Shown here in pieces: positions 10,854 to 21,447 of a stretch of DNA of 64,000 nucleotides (position 1 is its first letter; every line of letters starts with the position of its first letter). The stretch covers positions 1-64,000 of the forward strand of contig WHVD01000032.1 of NCBI GenBank assembly GCA_015178975.1. Reading direction: 5' to 3'. Below the pieces are notes generated by a model, which was not told the origin of the DNA, made no database searches, and was given only the letters and a program-made list of their open reading frames with translations. The stretch is from Hysterangium stoloniferum (Eukaryota > Basidiomycota > Agaricomycetes > Hysterangiales > Hysterangiaceae). The translations under genes were made by a program, and so were the position numbers.

Positions 10854-13135
10854 CTAGTGAAATGGGTCCTCAGAGCACTCAGTCTTCGGTACCATAGGCT
10901 GTGAGGGCGGAGGAGTAGATAGATCGCGCTGAACAGGACCACCATGCTCATTCCAGCCGCCCTTCTGTAACGCCGTCGTTAATTCCGATGCCATCCAGTC
11001 TGAGCGACCCAAAGCGGCTACTCTCTTTAGGTACTTCCCCGCAAGTAGTATAGAAAGAACGGCGTCATCATCCGCTAGCCCACTGAGGTGCAGAGACTTG
11101 ACGCCTAACCCTTGCTTCTCAAACAGTTCTTTATATTGAGCAATTTCTGTTGCTTTCGGCGTCTTTTCGTATCGTACCGCAAACGTTGTCGCCAATGTTT
11201 CGATTAACTCCCTCAACGAGACGTTGAGTAAACGAGAAACTTCGAAGGGGTCAGAGGTTTGCATTTCGGCTTTCTTCGTACCTCCTCCTTTCGCAGCTCC
11301 TTGAGGATCCAGATAATGGTCGTCGAAAGCTGCATGGAGCATTTTGGTGAGCGCACCCTGAACAAAGCTATGCTCGGTACATCTCAAGGCAATCCAGACA
11401 ATGACGTAGAAAAAGGACTCCAAGTCGTCGGCCCGATCAGGGATCACAGGTAGCTCCCCGTCGGTGGGAATCACCAGCAAACGAGCAGCCATGAATTGCC
11501 AAGTACCCTGTCCATGACAGAAACAGATCACAAAACGCCAAACAAAATTCAGAAGAATTCCCAATAGGATTCGGAGGTACTCACAGTCCTTTCAATGTGT
11601 CCTTGTCCTTGACGTATATGTTGAAGCTTTTTGCAAAGGTCCCAGTCAATTAACAATCCGCAGCCGGTCTGAGTGATAAGAATATTGCCTGAGCTAATAT
11701 CTCTGTGAAGAATTTCAGCCTTGTCATAAGCGTCCCCATGGGCTGTCGAAAGGGAATCAGCGGCAATTCCATTAAGGGACCGATATACGTACCTATAATG
11801 GCGTCTCTCACTGCAGTCACCATCTCTTTTGTATTCCTAAAATCAGTTAGAGACCTTCCAATTTCGTTCAGAACGAGTCGATAGTGCTACAATCGCCTCA
11901 ATGGCGAAGAAAAGCGTCTTGCCATTGACGTATCCTGCGTCTTGGTGACCTGATCCAACACATCACTTCCCTCCTTGCACGTGCAGATATTCCTGACACG
12001 ATGTTTCTTCAGCTCCTCATATATCGTGTGTTCGGGGCTCTGACTAGGTGAAACGACCCTCCATGTGTCCTTAAGAAGCACCAACTTCCCAGTTTCGACG
12101 CAGTAGGCCGTGAAAACACGAGTCGAGCGGCCGAGGGGAGATCCTACAGCCATGTACGTGGGACAATAAAATAGGCAAGTGTCGCCTTTTGGATCAAGTT
12201 TAACCTGGAAGAGTCGGTCACCGTCCTCGAGACCAAGGGACCTTTTGGCCGTTATTGCGACAGGGTGGTTGTGTGGAAACTCTGTGGCTGTAGTATCGAC
12301 ACCACGTGCAGCAGGGCTGGCATGATTAAACCGCCAGAAGAACTCGACATAGAAGGGATTTGAGAAAGGGACTTTTTCCGTTACGACAACGCCACTGCGG
12401 TCCCAGCGCGTGAATCTCGCATACTTGGGGAAAACAAGGACAAGGAAGACATGTGTCCGGAATTGTGCAGCTTGGTGTGCCGTCGCATATAATGTAATCT
12501 GACCCAGTGTATCACGCGCAGTCTTGGAGGAACTATGCTCGAAGGGACCATTGTCATTGAACGCGTCATCCTCCTTGTCTAATTTAAATTCAACAACCAT
12601 TTCTGTCTGTGTCATATCCGATAGGCCCAATCGCTTGGAATTGCGAGAATATATTTGTATGTCTGGCTTGACTTGTTTTCCTCCAAAGTCCACGGCAGCT
12701 GTGGTGTGAGCGTCCACGAGTTCAAGATTAGGACAAAATTTTGCAAGAAGATTAATCTATATCCTAAATTAATTCCAATGAATCTAAAGGCACCACAAAA
12801 TAACGTACCCAGGGCTTGTACATGGCATACTCGTTCTTGGATTGACTGAAAGCTTTGAGTGTGTCGGCGGTAAACTCCGGACAGGGGTTGCGAGTTTTGG
12901 GGAGATATTGACTCAAGAAGTCCTCTGCTCTGACGGGACCGACTACTCGCCCAGATATTTCCTTGGACATCGCGGTGATCCTTTCATCTCTCCCTATGTG
13001 CATGGAAGTATACACCTGTGATCTTGATTCCTTCTTTAGAATGGGAGTGGCACCCAACTTCGTAGGATCCGCGGTAGGACCAGACGGTGGTGTTTTCGGG
13101 CGGAAATCATGAGGCGATGTAGTGTTCTTCGGCAT
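10854..13135 (-). pseudogene. FunK1-type protein kinase, one premature stop
   Basis: FunK1 kinases are a fungal-specific protein kinase-like family. Start ATG 13135 (MPKNTTSPHDFRPKTPPSG). Introns with GT-AG ends at 12757-12808, 11743-11792 and 11508-11584. Exon 2 carries the family N-terminal domain (VDFGGKQVKPDIQIYS, TLGQITLYATAHQAAQFRTH, VFLVLVFP). The catalytic part has RLVLNEIGRSLTDF, HRDISSGNILIT (catalytic loop, HRD with N) and LIDWDLCKK in the place of DFG; the C-lobe (GTWQFMAARLL, DRADDLESFFYV) is complete and ends with a low-complexity tail before the stop at 10854-10856. The only defect I find is a TAG at 11887-11889 between RRL and HYRLVLNEIG, where a CAG-to-TAG change would suffice. 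Total about 680 residues without that stop, normal for the family. A 555-bp relative of part of exon 1-2 lies in a transposon at 36784-37338. Confidence 0.9.
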
Positions 13136-13570
13136 CGAGTGTTAATGCAAGGTGATCAAAGCGCGATCGTGTGGCGTCTGTCACGTGTTGTCACAGGGCA
13201 ACTCAAGTTTAGCGAACCGGGACTATGGATGCCGTACTGAACTTCTGTTGCACTGTTTGATTCTCCCGAAACGCATGATTTATCATAACTGAAGTCATTG
13301 ATATAATTAAAGAACCGTGTGTCTATCTTGGGCTAAAATTGCAAGATATTGAAAATAGTTTATCAAAGCGATATTGTCCATCTTTTTACTTGTACTGTTT
13401 ATTCACCGTGAAAGGAAATATTAAATAAAATGCTTGATTTGGAAGCACACACTTATTCCAAAGAAGGTTCGAGTAGTTGTATATCTTGCAAAGTTGCACC
13501 CAAGACTCGTTTGGTTGGACAGATTGACGTCCACTTTGAATATCTAGGAAAAATACTGATCTGTTAAACT
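13136..13570. other. No recognisable gene
   Basis: AT-rich sequence upstream of the FunK1 start. I see no coding motif and no clear repeat. Confidence 0.4.
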
Positions 13571-13574
13571 TGAA

Positions 13575-14219
13575 TTGGACTCAAGGCAATGCACATATTT
13601 ACTGTGTCCTTCTCCTACTGACCAAAAGAGGATTATGCACCAAATCACCTCTGGCAAGCTAGATAATGCTGTCCAGGCCACACACTACATTAATTCCATC
13701 AATCAACATCATGTTTCACCAAAAACAGTCAGGAGGACATTGAAACAGCATGCTTTCAAAGCTGTAGTCAAGGTGGAAGAGGCCTTGCTCAAGGTTCAAC
13801 ATATAAAGGCCAGGTTAAGCTTTGCCCTTAAATACCAAAACTGGATAGTGGATGACTGGAAGAGGGTATTGTGGTCTGGTGAGACCAAAATCAATAGGAT
13901 TGGGTCAGATGGACATCATTATGTGTGGAAGAAAGCTGGAGAACCACTTTCTGATACCACAACCCAACCTACTGTCAAGCATGAAGGTGGAAATATCATG
14001 GTCTAGGGCTGTATGGGTTGGAATAGAGTAGGAAGGCTTGCAGAGATTGAAGAATGGATTATACACAATATGTGGAGATCTTGGATCAGAATTTGTCTCA
14101 GAGTATTAGAGATTTGGAGGTTTGTTAGAACCAGGAAATCCACTGGGACCTGGGACTTATCCTATAAGTATTTGACTCTCTATATCACACAAACTAACCA
14201 CTCCTGGACTCCATGTTAA
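13575..14219 (+). pseudogene. Tc1/mariner transposase fragment
   Basis: The frame has HQITSGKLDNAVQATHYINS (second helix-turn-helix block), YQNWIVDDWKRVLWSGETKI (first catalytic block; GET stands where DET is usual), NRIGSDGHHYVWKKAGEPLS and then, past a TAG after NIMV, GCMGWNRVGRL. It is the same family as the Tc1 elements at 28637, 33143 and 33481 (for example HQISSGKLDNAVQAAQFI). The first helix-turn-helix and the distal catalytic residues are not recognisable and no TIRs were found. Confidence 0.8.
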
Positions 14220-14503
14220 GTTTTTGTGGTGCTATTCCTAGACCATATAACTTTCTGGTTCTCTGAGTGAGGTGGCAGTACTTGTTGTAAATGGATAAGG
14301 ACTAAACAAATACAAATCAATTTTATATAACCCAAAATATGCAGTGAATTCCCAACCGCAGTGACCTGAGCCCTAATGCTCATGATCCCTCGCTAACCCA
14401 AATCCCAGGAAGGTCAACACACTCCCTCGAGCATAAGGGGTTCACAGTGACCATCCCCACTCCCTCAAACAGATATCCATACCATCCAAGTCTCCCCACA
14501 GCC

Positions 14504-15089
14504 TGTTACGACCCGTTCCCGGATGTTTCAATATCCGACTTCCAGTCTCCCACTCCCGACTTCCAATCCCCGACTTCCGACTTTTGACCTCCGACTACGG
14601 AACATCATAGTTACCGTATCATCCGCATTCTTCCCTTGTTCCGCATTTGGTAATTTGTCCGTTGACAAGTATTCACTCGTTTGTTTGTTATATTCCTGTT
14701 ACGGAATATTGCCTTCCTAATATGTCTTATTGTATTTCCGTTTTAAGAACACTTCCGTTTCCGTCTTATTATGGTCTTAGTTTGTAGTACAATAACGAGC
14801 AGACTTATATTAGTTTCCACGAATTTGTACGTTACCTTAGATCTGATATCGACTTAGTTTCTTATTCCTTCTCCCGTCTTTCTGTACGCTCGATATTCAG
14901 AACTCTTCGGAACTCTGAATATCCGTAACTCCCATCATAAGTCTCACCTCCGAAATTAAGGACATTGAGCGTTTGCGTAGAGGCGCAGCACATAAGCTGA
15001 AGCTGACGTCCTGACCCTATCTAGTAGTTCCCGACTTCCCGGTGACTTCCCGATAGTTCCGGAATAAGTTCCCGACACGGCACTTAACA
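14504..15089 (+). repeat. 5' LTR of Gypsy A (LTR family 1)
   Basis: 586 bp, TGTTACGACC to CACTTAACA. It contains a TATA-like TTATATTA at 14805-14812 and, 30 bp downstream, AGATCTGATAT at 14839-14849, which is complementary to the primer site at 15092-15102. A conserved block shared by all LTR families here (GCGCAGCACATAAGCTGAAG) lies at about 14983-15002. Confidence 0.95.
14805..14812 (+). promoter_or_regulatory. Predicted LTR TATA box
   Basis: TTATATTA lies about 30 bp upstream of the start of the self-complementary block at 14839, the distance expected between a TATA box and a transcription start. Confidence 0.5.
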
Positions 15090-15091
15090 GT

Positions 15092-15102
15092 ATATCAGAT
15101 CT
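15092..15102 (+). promoter_or_regulatory. Predicted self-priming primer-binding site
   Basis: ATATCAGATCT starts 2 nt after the 5' LTR. It is the exact reverse complement of AGATCTGATAT at 14839-14849, the predicted 5' end of the transcript. Tf1/sushi-type elements prime reverse transcription with an 11-nt fold-back of this kind. I did not find a convincing tRNA match, although the first bases resemble the initiator-tRNA type TATCAGA. Confidence 0.6.
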
Positions 15103-15123
15103 CAACTCTGCGACTTGCTCATC

Positions 15124-16349
15124 ATGGGTCCCAAACGCAAAGCTGCCGAAGGACCATCCCAACTTCAATCCCCGTTGCAACTTTACACCACTCAACCTGA
15201 AACCCCAATTCAGCCGACAACATCAGCTTCAGTCGAAGAAGTTACCGAGGAGGTTACCGAGGTAACAAAGGATCCCAATGTTCCCCACACTTCCGACAAC
15301 GAAGCAGAAGATCAGCCGGAGACATTGAAAAAGAAATCTTCCGACGAACCGACTGAAATGTTGTTTATCAACTCCATTGTGAAATTCGCTGACTATTTGA
15401 AATCCGCTGAGGATAGTAAAGAATCATCCTGCACCGGAGTCAAAGAACCCAAACCTTTTACCGGCAAGGATCCGAAAAAATTGAAGAATTTCCTTCTCCA
15501 ATGCCTTTCAGTTTCCGTGATCGACCCAATGCTTTTAAATCCGACAGTCAAAAAGTCAATTTTGCACTCTCGTATCTCAAGGATACCGCTCAGGATTGGT
15601 TCGAACCCGGACTATCCAGAATATCCGACAAGACACCTGTATGGCTCGACGACTGGGATGCTTTTGTGGAAGAACTGGAAACTAATTTCGGACCTTACGA
15701 TCAATCCGGCGAAGCAGAAAATGAACTAATGACGCTCAAGATGAAGGACAATCAACGAGTTTCCGATTATCTCGTCAAGTTCAATACCCTCGCCGCACGA
15801 TGTGGATGGGACGATTCCGCCCTCAGGCACCATTTCTATATGGGACTTCCGTCACACCTTAAAGACGAAATCTGCAAAGATGGAAAGCCGAAAACTCTCC
15901 AACTCATGCGGATGAAAGCTCAAACATCCAATGCCCGTTATTGGGAACGAAAAGCCGAGGTTTCTCGAGAGAACCCGACGGAACGTTCTCAGAACAACAA
16001 GGCGTCGACTAGCAAGTCTTCCGGCAACAACTCAGGCAATAATACCGGCTCTGGCACTAATACTGGCAAATCAAATTCCGACCGGAAGAAAGACAAGAAA
16101 TCCAACAAGGAGAAACAGTCAACTTCCGACAAACCCGACATTTCCCATTTGTTGGGTACCGACGGTAAACTCACCCCGAAGGAGAAACAACGGCGTATGG
16201 ACAACGACCTCTGCCTTTTCTGCGGAAAAGGCGGACACAAGGTTTCCGACTGTACCGTTAAATCTAGCTCTTCCAAGGCTTGCACAGCAACTTCCACTAC
16301 GACTACAACGTCTAAGGAAAAACCCGCCATGGAGTCGAAAAAAGAGTAA
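15124..16349 (+). pseudogene. gag: Gypsy A gag, one frameshift
   Basis: Structural protein of the virus-like particle. The start at 15124 gives MGPKRKAAEGPSQLQ. A frameshift near 15500 separates GKDPKKLKNFLLQCL from the next frame, which holds the capsid core (LSYLKDTAQDWFEPGL, ETNFGPYDQSGEAENEL, YLVKFNTLAARCGW) typical of Ty3/Gypsy gag. The C-terminus is rich in S, N and K and ends with one zinc knuckle CLFCGKGGHKVSDC (CX2CX4HX4C, about 16212-16253). The frame stops at 16349 and protease begins within about 75 bp in another frame. Confidence 0.9.
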
Positions 16350-16423
16350 GCAACCCTCCGGAATCTGCACGGACAGAGGGTTGTGTTGACTCTCTCCATG
16401 TTTCCGAGGTTATCCGTCTCAAC

Positions 16424-18363
16424 GTGTCCGCTCTCTCTAATCCCGATTCATTATTTGTAAAACTCGTCTCTGACTTTCTTGGAAAGTTAGTGTTCCAAGC
16501 TCTAATAGATTCCGGCTCCACACACTGTTTTGTAGATACCACCTTTGCCACGAAACATAATCTGAAACTCCATTCTGTTCCTGCAATTTCCTTACGTTTG
16601 TTTGACGGCACTAGCAATACGGCAATTACTCAAGCCTGCGACATGTCTATCCGGTTCCCTTGTGGAACATCCCAGACGGTTACCTTTTTCGTAACACAGT
16701 TGGACTCTAGCTGTTCGGTAGTTCTTGGATACAACTGGCTCACCTGATATAATCCGTTGATTGACTGGGTATTGGGCAGTATTACTTTCCGGACTCCCCA
16801 CACTTCCGTTTCTCCTGCAGCGTCTTTTCCGGCCAACGCCTTTTTGGCATCAACGGCACCTCCGGCTTCTACCGAAACTTCCGAGCCTCCAAAAATCTCT
16901 CTCATCAATGCTTCGGCATTTGTTAGGGCGAGTAAACTGGATGGTTCGCAATGTTTTTCAATCAGCTTAAAAGTTGATGAAGCATCTGGTCGTTTTGCGA
17001 CTCCAGAATTATCTGAGCTAAAAGCCAACCTGGAAGGAGTTCCCGAAAAATACCATGATTTCACGGACATTTTCAGTAAGCAAAAAGCTGACAGGCTTGC
17101 ACCACATAGGCCTTATGACTTAAAAATCGATATTGAGCCCGGTTCAAACCCTCCGCTAGGACCTATTTACCCATTATCCCAATCGGAACTTTCGTCTATT
17201 TGGGAGTTCCTGGATGAACATTTGTCGATAGGTTTTATCCGTCCCTCAAAGTCTCCGTATGGAGCACCCGTCCTTTTCCTCCGTAAAAAGGATGGCTCCC
17301 TTCGACTCTGTGTCGATTTCAGAGGATTAAATTCCATCACACGGAAAGATAAGTATCCACTGCCACTCGTTACCGATTTACTCGATGCCCCACGAAAGCT
17401 CGGATTTACACCAAAATAGACCTCAAACATGCCTATCATTTGGTCTGAATTGCCGAGGGTGACGAATGGAAAACTGCTTTTCGGACTCGCTATGGATCCT
17501 TTGAATGGTTGGTTATGCCATTCGGCCTTACCAACGCCCCTTCCGCTTTTCAACGTTTTGTTAATGATATATTTTCCGACATGCTTGACGTATGTGTTAT
17601 AGTCTATTTGGACGACATTTTGGTATTTTCCGAGGATCCCGCTCTTCACGATGAACAGGTCCATGAAGTCTTCCGAAGACTCCGTAAAAACGGTCTTTTC
17701 GCCAATGGTAAAAAATGTTATTTCAACATGGATTCTATTGAATACTTAGGTTTCGTCATCGGCCCTGATGGTCTCCGTATGGATGAAACCAAGGTTCAAG
17801 TTGTCCGTGACTGGCCCGAACCACAGAAGGTCAAGGACATTCAATCATTTTTAGGTTTCGCCAACTTTTACCGTCATTTTATTCGGAACTACTCGGATAT
17901 TACAGTACCGCTCACTCGTCTTACCTGTAAAACTCAACCATGGGTTTTTGACGATAAATGCCGCTCCACCTTCCAGACTTTAAAAAATGCTTTCACTTCT
18001 GCCCTGATCCTTTCCCATTGGAAACCTGATGTTCCGATTATTGTGGAAACCGATGCTTCCGATTATGCAATTGCCACGATCCTTTCCATTCAAGATTCCG
18101 ACGGTGAAATTCATCCGGTCGCATTTCTTTCTCGGACACTTTCAGTATCTGAACTCAATTACGACGTTCATGATAAGGAACTTTTGGCTATTTTTGAAGC
18201 TTTCAAACATTGGTGCCATTATCTCAAAGGTTCCGCAACTCCCGTTGACGTTGTTACCAATCACAAAAATCTCGAATATTTTTCTACCACTAAACTTTTA
18301 ACCCGCCGGCAGGCCCGTTGGTCTGAATTCCTTTCTGCTTTCAACATGATTATCCGTTTCTGA
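16424..18363 (+). pseudogene. pol: Gypsy A protease, reverse transcriptase and RNase H
   Basis: Protease: FQALIDSGSTHCFVD (active-site DSG) at about 16494-16540 and VVLGYNWLT. A TGA at 16745-16747 follows NWLT, where related elements have R (CGA). Reverse transcriptase: [27 protein letters not shown], a frameshift near 17395, [13 protein letters not shown] followed by a TGA, FGLTNAPSAFQRFVND and VYLDDILVF (catalytic YLDD at 17605-17616). RNase H: VETDASDYAIATILS, DVHDKELLAIFEAFKHW and VVTNHKNLEYF. A TGA at 18361-18363 splits it from the integrase part. At least three stops fall where CGA to TGA explains them. Confidence 0.93.
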
Positions 18364-18462
18364 CCCGGACGTCTTGGTGGAAAGCCAGATGCCATGACTT
18401 GACGATGGGACATCTATCCTAAAGAGGGGGAAAGTAACTATGCTGTTGTTAATCCGCATAAC

Positions 18463-20034
18463 TTGAAACCGGTTTTTACAATGCAACAACTTTCCGCATC
18501 TATCCGAGCAACTTCCCTTTACTATCCAATTATGCGTAGCGTCATTATTATGGACATTGAGCAATTACATCAAGATATCCTTTCCGCACTCACTTCCGAC
18601 CCGGCCCTCAAGCCACATTTAGAAGTTCCCGACAATCCCGACCAACCCCGATGGTCACAAGACTCTCAAGGTTTTATCCGTCTCGATGGACGTATCTACG
18701 TTCCAGATTCCGACAATCTCCGACTCCGCGTACTTCAGTATAAACACGATCATCCAATCTCCGGACATTACGGCATCAACAATACTCTTGGTTTAATCCG
18801 TAGAGAATATACTTGGCCCAAACTCCGAGATTTTGTAACTCAGTTCTGTAAGTCATGCACCACCTGTTTACGCTCCAAAACCCAGAGGCATAAGCCGTAC
18901 GGCCTTCTCAAGCAACTCCCGATACCAGAAAAACCTTGGAATTCAATTTCCATGGATTTTATCGAACAACTCCTGACTTCCGAAGGCTTTACATCCATTC
19001 TAGTTGTTGTGGACCGATTCTCGAAACAAGGCATTTTCATACCCACTCATGATACAATCATGTCCTTACAATTAGCGGAACTTTTCATTATTCACGTATT
19101 TTCCAAACACGGAGTTCCATCTCACGTAACTTCCGATCGAGGCTCCAAGTTCGTCTCCCATTTCTTCCAGGCCCTCGGAAAAGCCCTCGACATGAAACTA
19201 CACTTCACCTCGGGATATCACCCGGAAGGTGATGGACAAATGGAACGCGTTAATCAAACACTGGAACAATATCTCCGCATCTATTGTAATTACCAACAGG
19301 ACAACTGGAAATCCCTTCTTCCGATCGCGGAATTCGCCTACAATAACTCTCTGAATGCAACCACCGGCATATCTCCCTTCTTCGCCAATAAAGGCTATAA
19401 TCCAAATCTCACAGTACATTCCGAACGAGATTTGGCTTCTGTCCGTGCTCAAGAATTTATTACTGATCTCGACGAATTACATCAGGAACTTCGGAAAGCT
19501 ATTTCTTCCGCACAGGAATATTATCAACGTTCCGCGGACAAAAACAGGATCCCGCCTCCTAATTTTAAAATTGGTGATCAGGTTTTTGTAAAAGCTCAAT
19601 TCTTCCGTACTACCCGACCTTCTAAAAAACTCGCTGAGAAATTCTTAGGACCTTTTGAAATTATAGCACAAGCCGGTTCACTTTCATGGACTCTCCGTCT
19701 TCCCGACAGTATGCGAGCAGTCCACCCCGTTTTCCACGTCTCCATGCTAGAACCTTGTGTTCCTAACTCATTCCCGGAACGTATTCAACCTCCGTCCCCT
19801 CCAGTCATCATTGATGGAGAACCCGAATTTGAAATTTCCGAAATTTTGGATTCTAAAATCGACAATCGCCAACGTACTTGTAAATTGCTCTATTTAGTCA
19901 AATGGGCAGGTTATAAAGGTACTGACGAGGAAACTTCATGGATATTGGCCACGGAACTTGGACATGCTATGGAAATTGTTACTGACTTCCACACGGCTTA
20001 TCCAGGCAAACCCGGACCTTTATCATCACTCTAA
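18463..20034 (+). CDS. int: Gypsy A integrase with C-terminal chromodomain
   Basis: A 523-codon open frame. Zinc-binding HHCC domain: KHDHPISGHYG then CKSCTTC. Catalytic DDE core: SMDFIEQLL, VTSDRGSKFVS and YHPEGDGQMERVNQ, followed by WKSLLPIAEFAYNNS. The GPY/F-type region reads KFLGPFEIIAQAGSLSW, then RAVHPVFHVSMLEPC. The C-terminus is a chromodomain (FEISEILDSKI, LYLVKWAGYKG, TSWILATEL), which in chromoviruses directs integration to marked chromatin. This is the only long unbroken part of pol; upstream stops mean it is no longer made as one polyprotein from this copy. Confidence 0.95.
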   Translation: MKPVFTMQQLSASIRATSLYYPIMRSVIIMDIEQLHQDILSALTSDPALKPHLEVPDNPDQPRWSQDSQGFIRLDGRIYVPDSDNLRLRVLQYKHDHPISGHYGINNTLGLIRREYTWPKLRDFVTQFCKSCTTCLRSKTQRHKPYGLLKQLPIPEKPWNSISMDFIEQLLTSEGFTSILVVVDRFSKQGIFIPTHDTIMSLQLAELFIIHVFSKHGVPSHVTSDRGSKFVSHFFQALGKALDMKLHFTSGYHPEGDGQMERVNQTLEQYLRIYCNYQQDNWKSLLPIAEFAYNNSLNATTGISPFFANKGYNPNLTVHSERDLASVRAQEFITDLDELHQELRKAISSAQEYYQRSADKNRIPPPNFKIGDQVFVKAQFFRTTRPSKKLAEKFLGPFEIIAQAGSLSWTLRLPDSMRAVHPVFHVSMLEPCVPNSFPERIQPPSPPVIIDGEPEFEISEILDSKIDNRQRTCKLLYLVKWAGYKGTDEETSWILATELGHAMEIVTDFHTAYPGKPGPLSSL

Positions 20035-20120
20035 TCTTTCTGTTCTTTTCTGTTCAGTTTCCAACACTTCCGTTTTCACACTCGTTTTAGGTTTTGCAAG
20101 TCAAAAAAATATTATTAAAT

Positions 20121-21263
20121 CTATCTCAAAGTCTCTGACACCCCAAATCCACCTTCCATCCCAACTTCTGGCTCTTCAGCAATTTCCGCACTTTCCACCA
20201 TATCCTGTACCTCTTCATCTTCACTCTCTGATTCTTCCAGCCCTTTTCCCGATACCCACCTCTTTTCAACACATTCCGCCAATGGATCATTAGTTTTTTC
20301 CCATGCCTTATCGGAAAACCCCTCGGATACTGCGATTACACCAATGCTAACCATTATCTTCTCCAGGAAATCGTTTTGCCTCTGGAAATTCTGGATCAAC
20401 GAACGGAAACCTTTCTCCTGGATATCATTATGGCGATCCATTGTATCCCGCATTTTCATGACTTCTGTCCCAATAAAAACCAACGCGTCGACGGTTTCCT
20501 TGAGAAGCTCAATGCCCGTACTATCCGTTTTCGACGCTTCAGTTTCCGTAGCTTTGGCCGCTCCTGAACTTCCCACATCATTAGTTTTCGGAGTCTTCTC
20601 ACCTTTCGGAACCCTTTTTGAGGCAAGGGTGCACGGAAGTTTGAGAACTGCGCAGGGATAGCAAGTTCCACCCCATTTTACCCTCTGTTTCCAACAAGTC
20701 ATGTTCCGTATGGAACATCGATAACACGGAGTTTCGTGGACGACTTCCATTCATTCCGGAGCTTTGACCTTTGGTTTCTGTTTCGGAAGTTAAACGACTA
20801 CCGTTTCCTTTACAGATGCACTCACTTTAGGACTCGAAGGTCCAGCTTCGCCCTCTACTTCCACCTCCACGGCTTTTCGCTGCATCAATAGTTATCGGTT
20901 GGAATCACGGAATGTATGGGTCAAACTTACCTTTCCTTCCCTTATCTCCTTCAGTTTTTCTGCCACCTCCGACTCCCGCTGTAATCTTTCCACCTCCTCT
21001 TTCTTTTTCTGCGCCTCCGCCGTTTTCCGTATCCATGCTTCTTTTTCCGCCTTCACCCGCTCCAATTCCCGCTTTTCCGCCTCCTCCACATCCTTCAACT
21101 CCTGCATCAACGCTCTTTCCTCCTCCTCCTGTCGTCGCTTCAACTCCTCCATTTTCTGGCATTTTTGTTGAAGTTCTGTGACCTTCGACATCTTTTGAAG
21201 TATGGATATTTCGGTATCTGAGTCTTCCGGGGTAGTGATGAACAATGGCCGACAAATCGACAT
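20121..21263 (-). CDS. Antisense accessory gene of Gypsy A: coiled coil plus Zn2Cys6-like cluster
   Basis: Encoded on the strand opposite to gag-pol between integrase and 3' LTR. Exon 1 (start ATG 21263, or the internal ATG 21191) encodes a charged coiled coil (CQKMEELKRRQEEEER, REIRE-type heptads) to EGK at 20931. Introns at 20880-20930 (51 bp) and 20778-20825 (48 bp) have GT-AG ends; the second removes a TAA. Exon 2 reads RKAVEVEVEGEAGPSSPK. Exon 3 has one TGA (20751-20753) just before MEVVHETPCYRC, then the cluster CX2CX6CX10CX2CX6C, a helical region and an acidic end (EESESEDEEVQD). The cysteine spacing matches Gal4-type Zn2Cys6 clusters, but the basic residues usual between cysteines 2 and 3 are missing. 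The same gene with the same introns is in Gypsy B. Function unknown. Confidence 0.75.
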
Positions 21264-21435
21264 ACAAGTTGTGGTTGAAGAAACAAAAACGTTAATTCGA
21301 ATATTTGGAGGTTTTTATACTCAGAATAACAGCCGAAACTCTCACCTCCATATTTGCGTAAATTTCACGACACATAACAATCAGCCGTCACTTCAAACAC
21401 TTAGTACCTAATCGCCTCTATGGGATTTCGGCCTA

Positions 21436-21447
21436 ACAGGGGGGTAC
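21436..21447 (+). promoter_or_regulatory. Polypurine tract of Gypsy A
   Basis: AACAGGGGGGTAC lies directly before the 3' LTR at 21448, the position of the plus-strand primer in LTR elements. Confidence 0.7.

Noticed and set aside
15090-15108. Initiator-tRNA primer-binding site
   Set aside because: Only the TATCAGA core fits; the exact 11-nt match to the LTR explains the site better, although a tRNA primer is not excluded.
16630-17070. 146-residue open frame on the minus strand
   Set aside because: It lies antisense to protease and reverse transcriptase and has no homologue in Gypsy B, unlike the 20121-21263 gene.
20899-21181. Plus-strand open frames of about 90 residues rich in S, F and P
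   Set aside because: They are the complement of the coiled-coil exon of the antisense gene.
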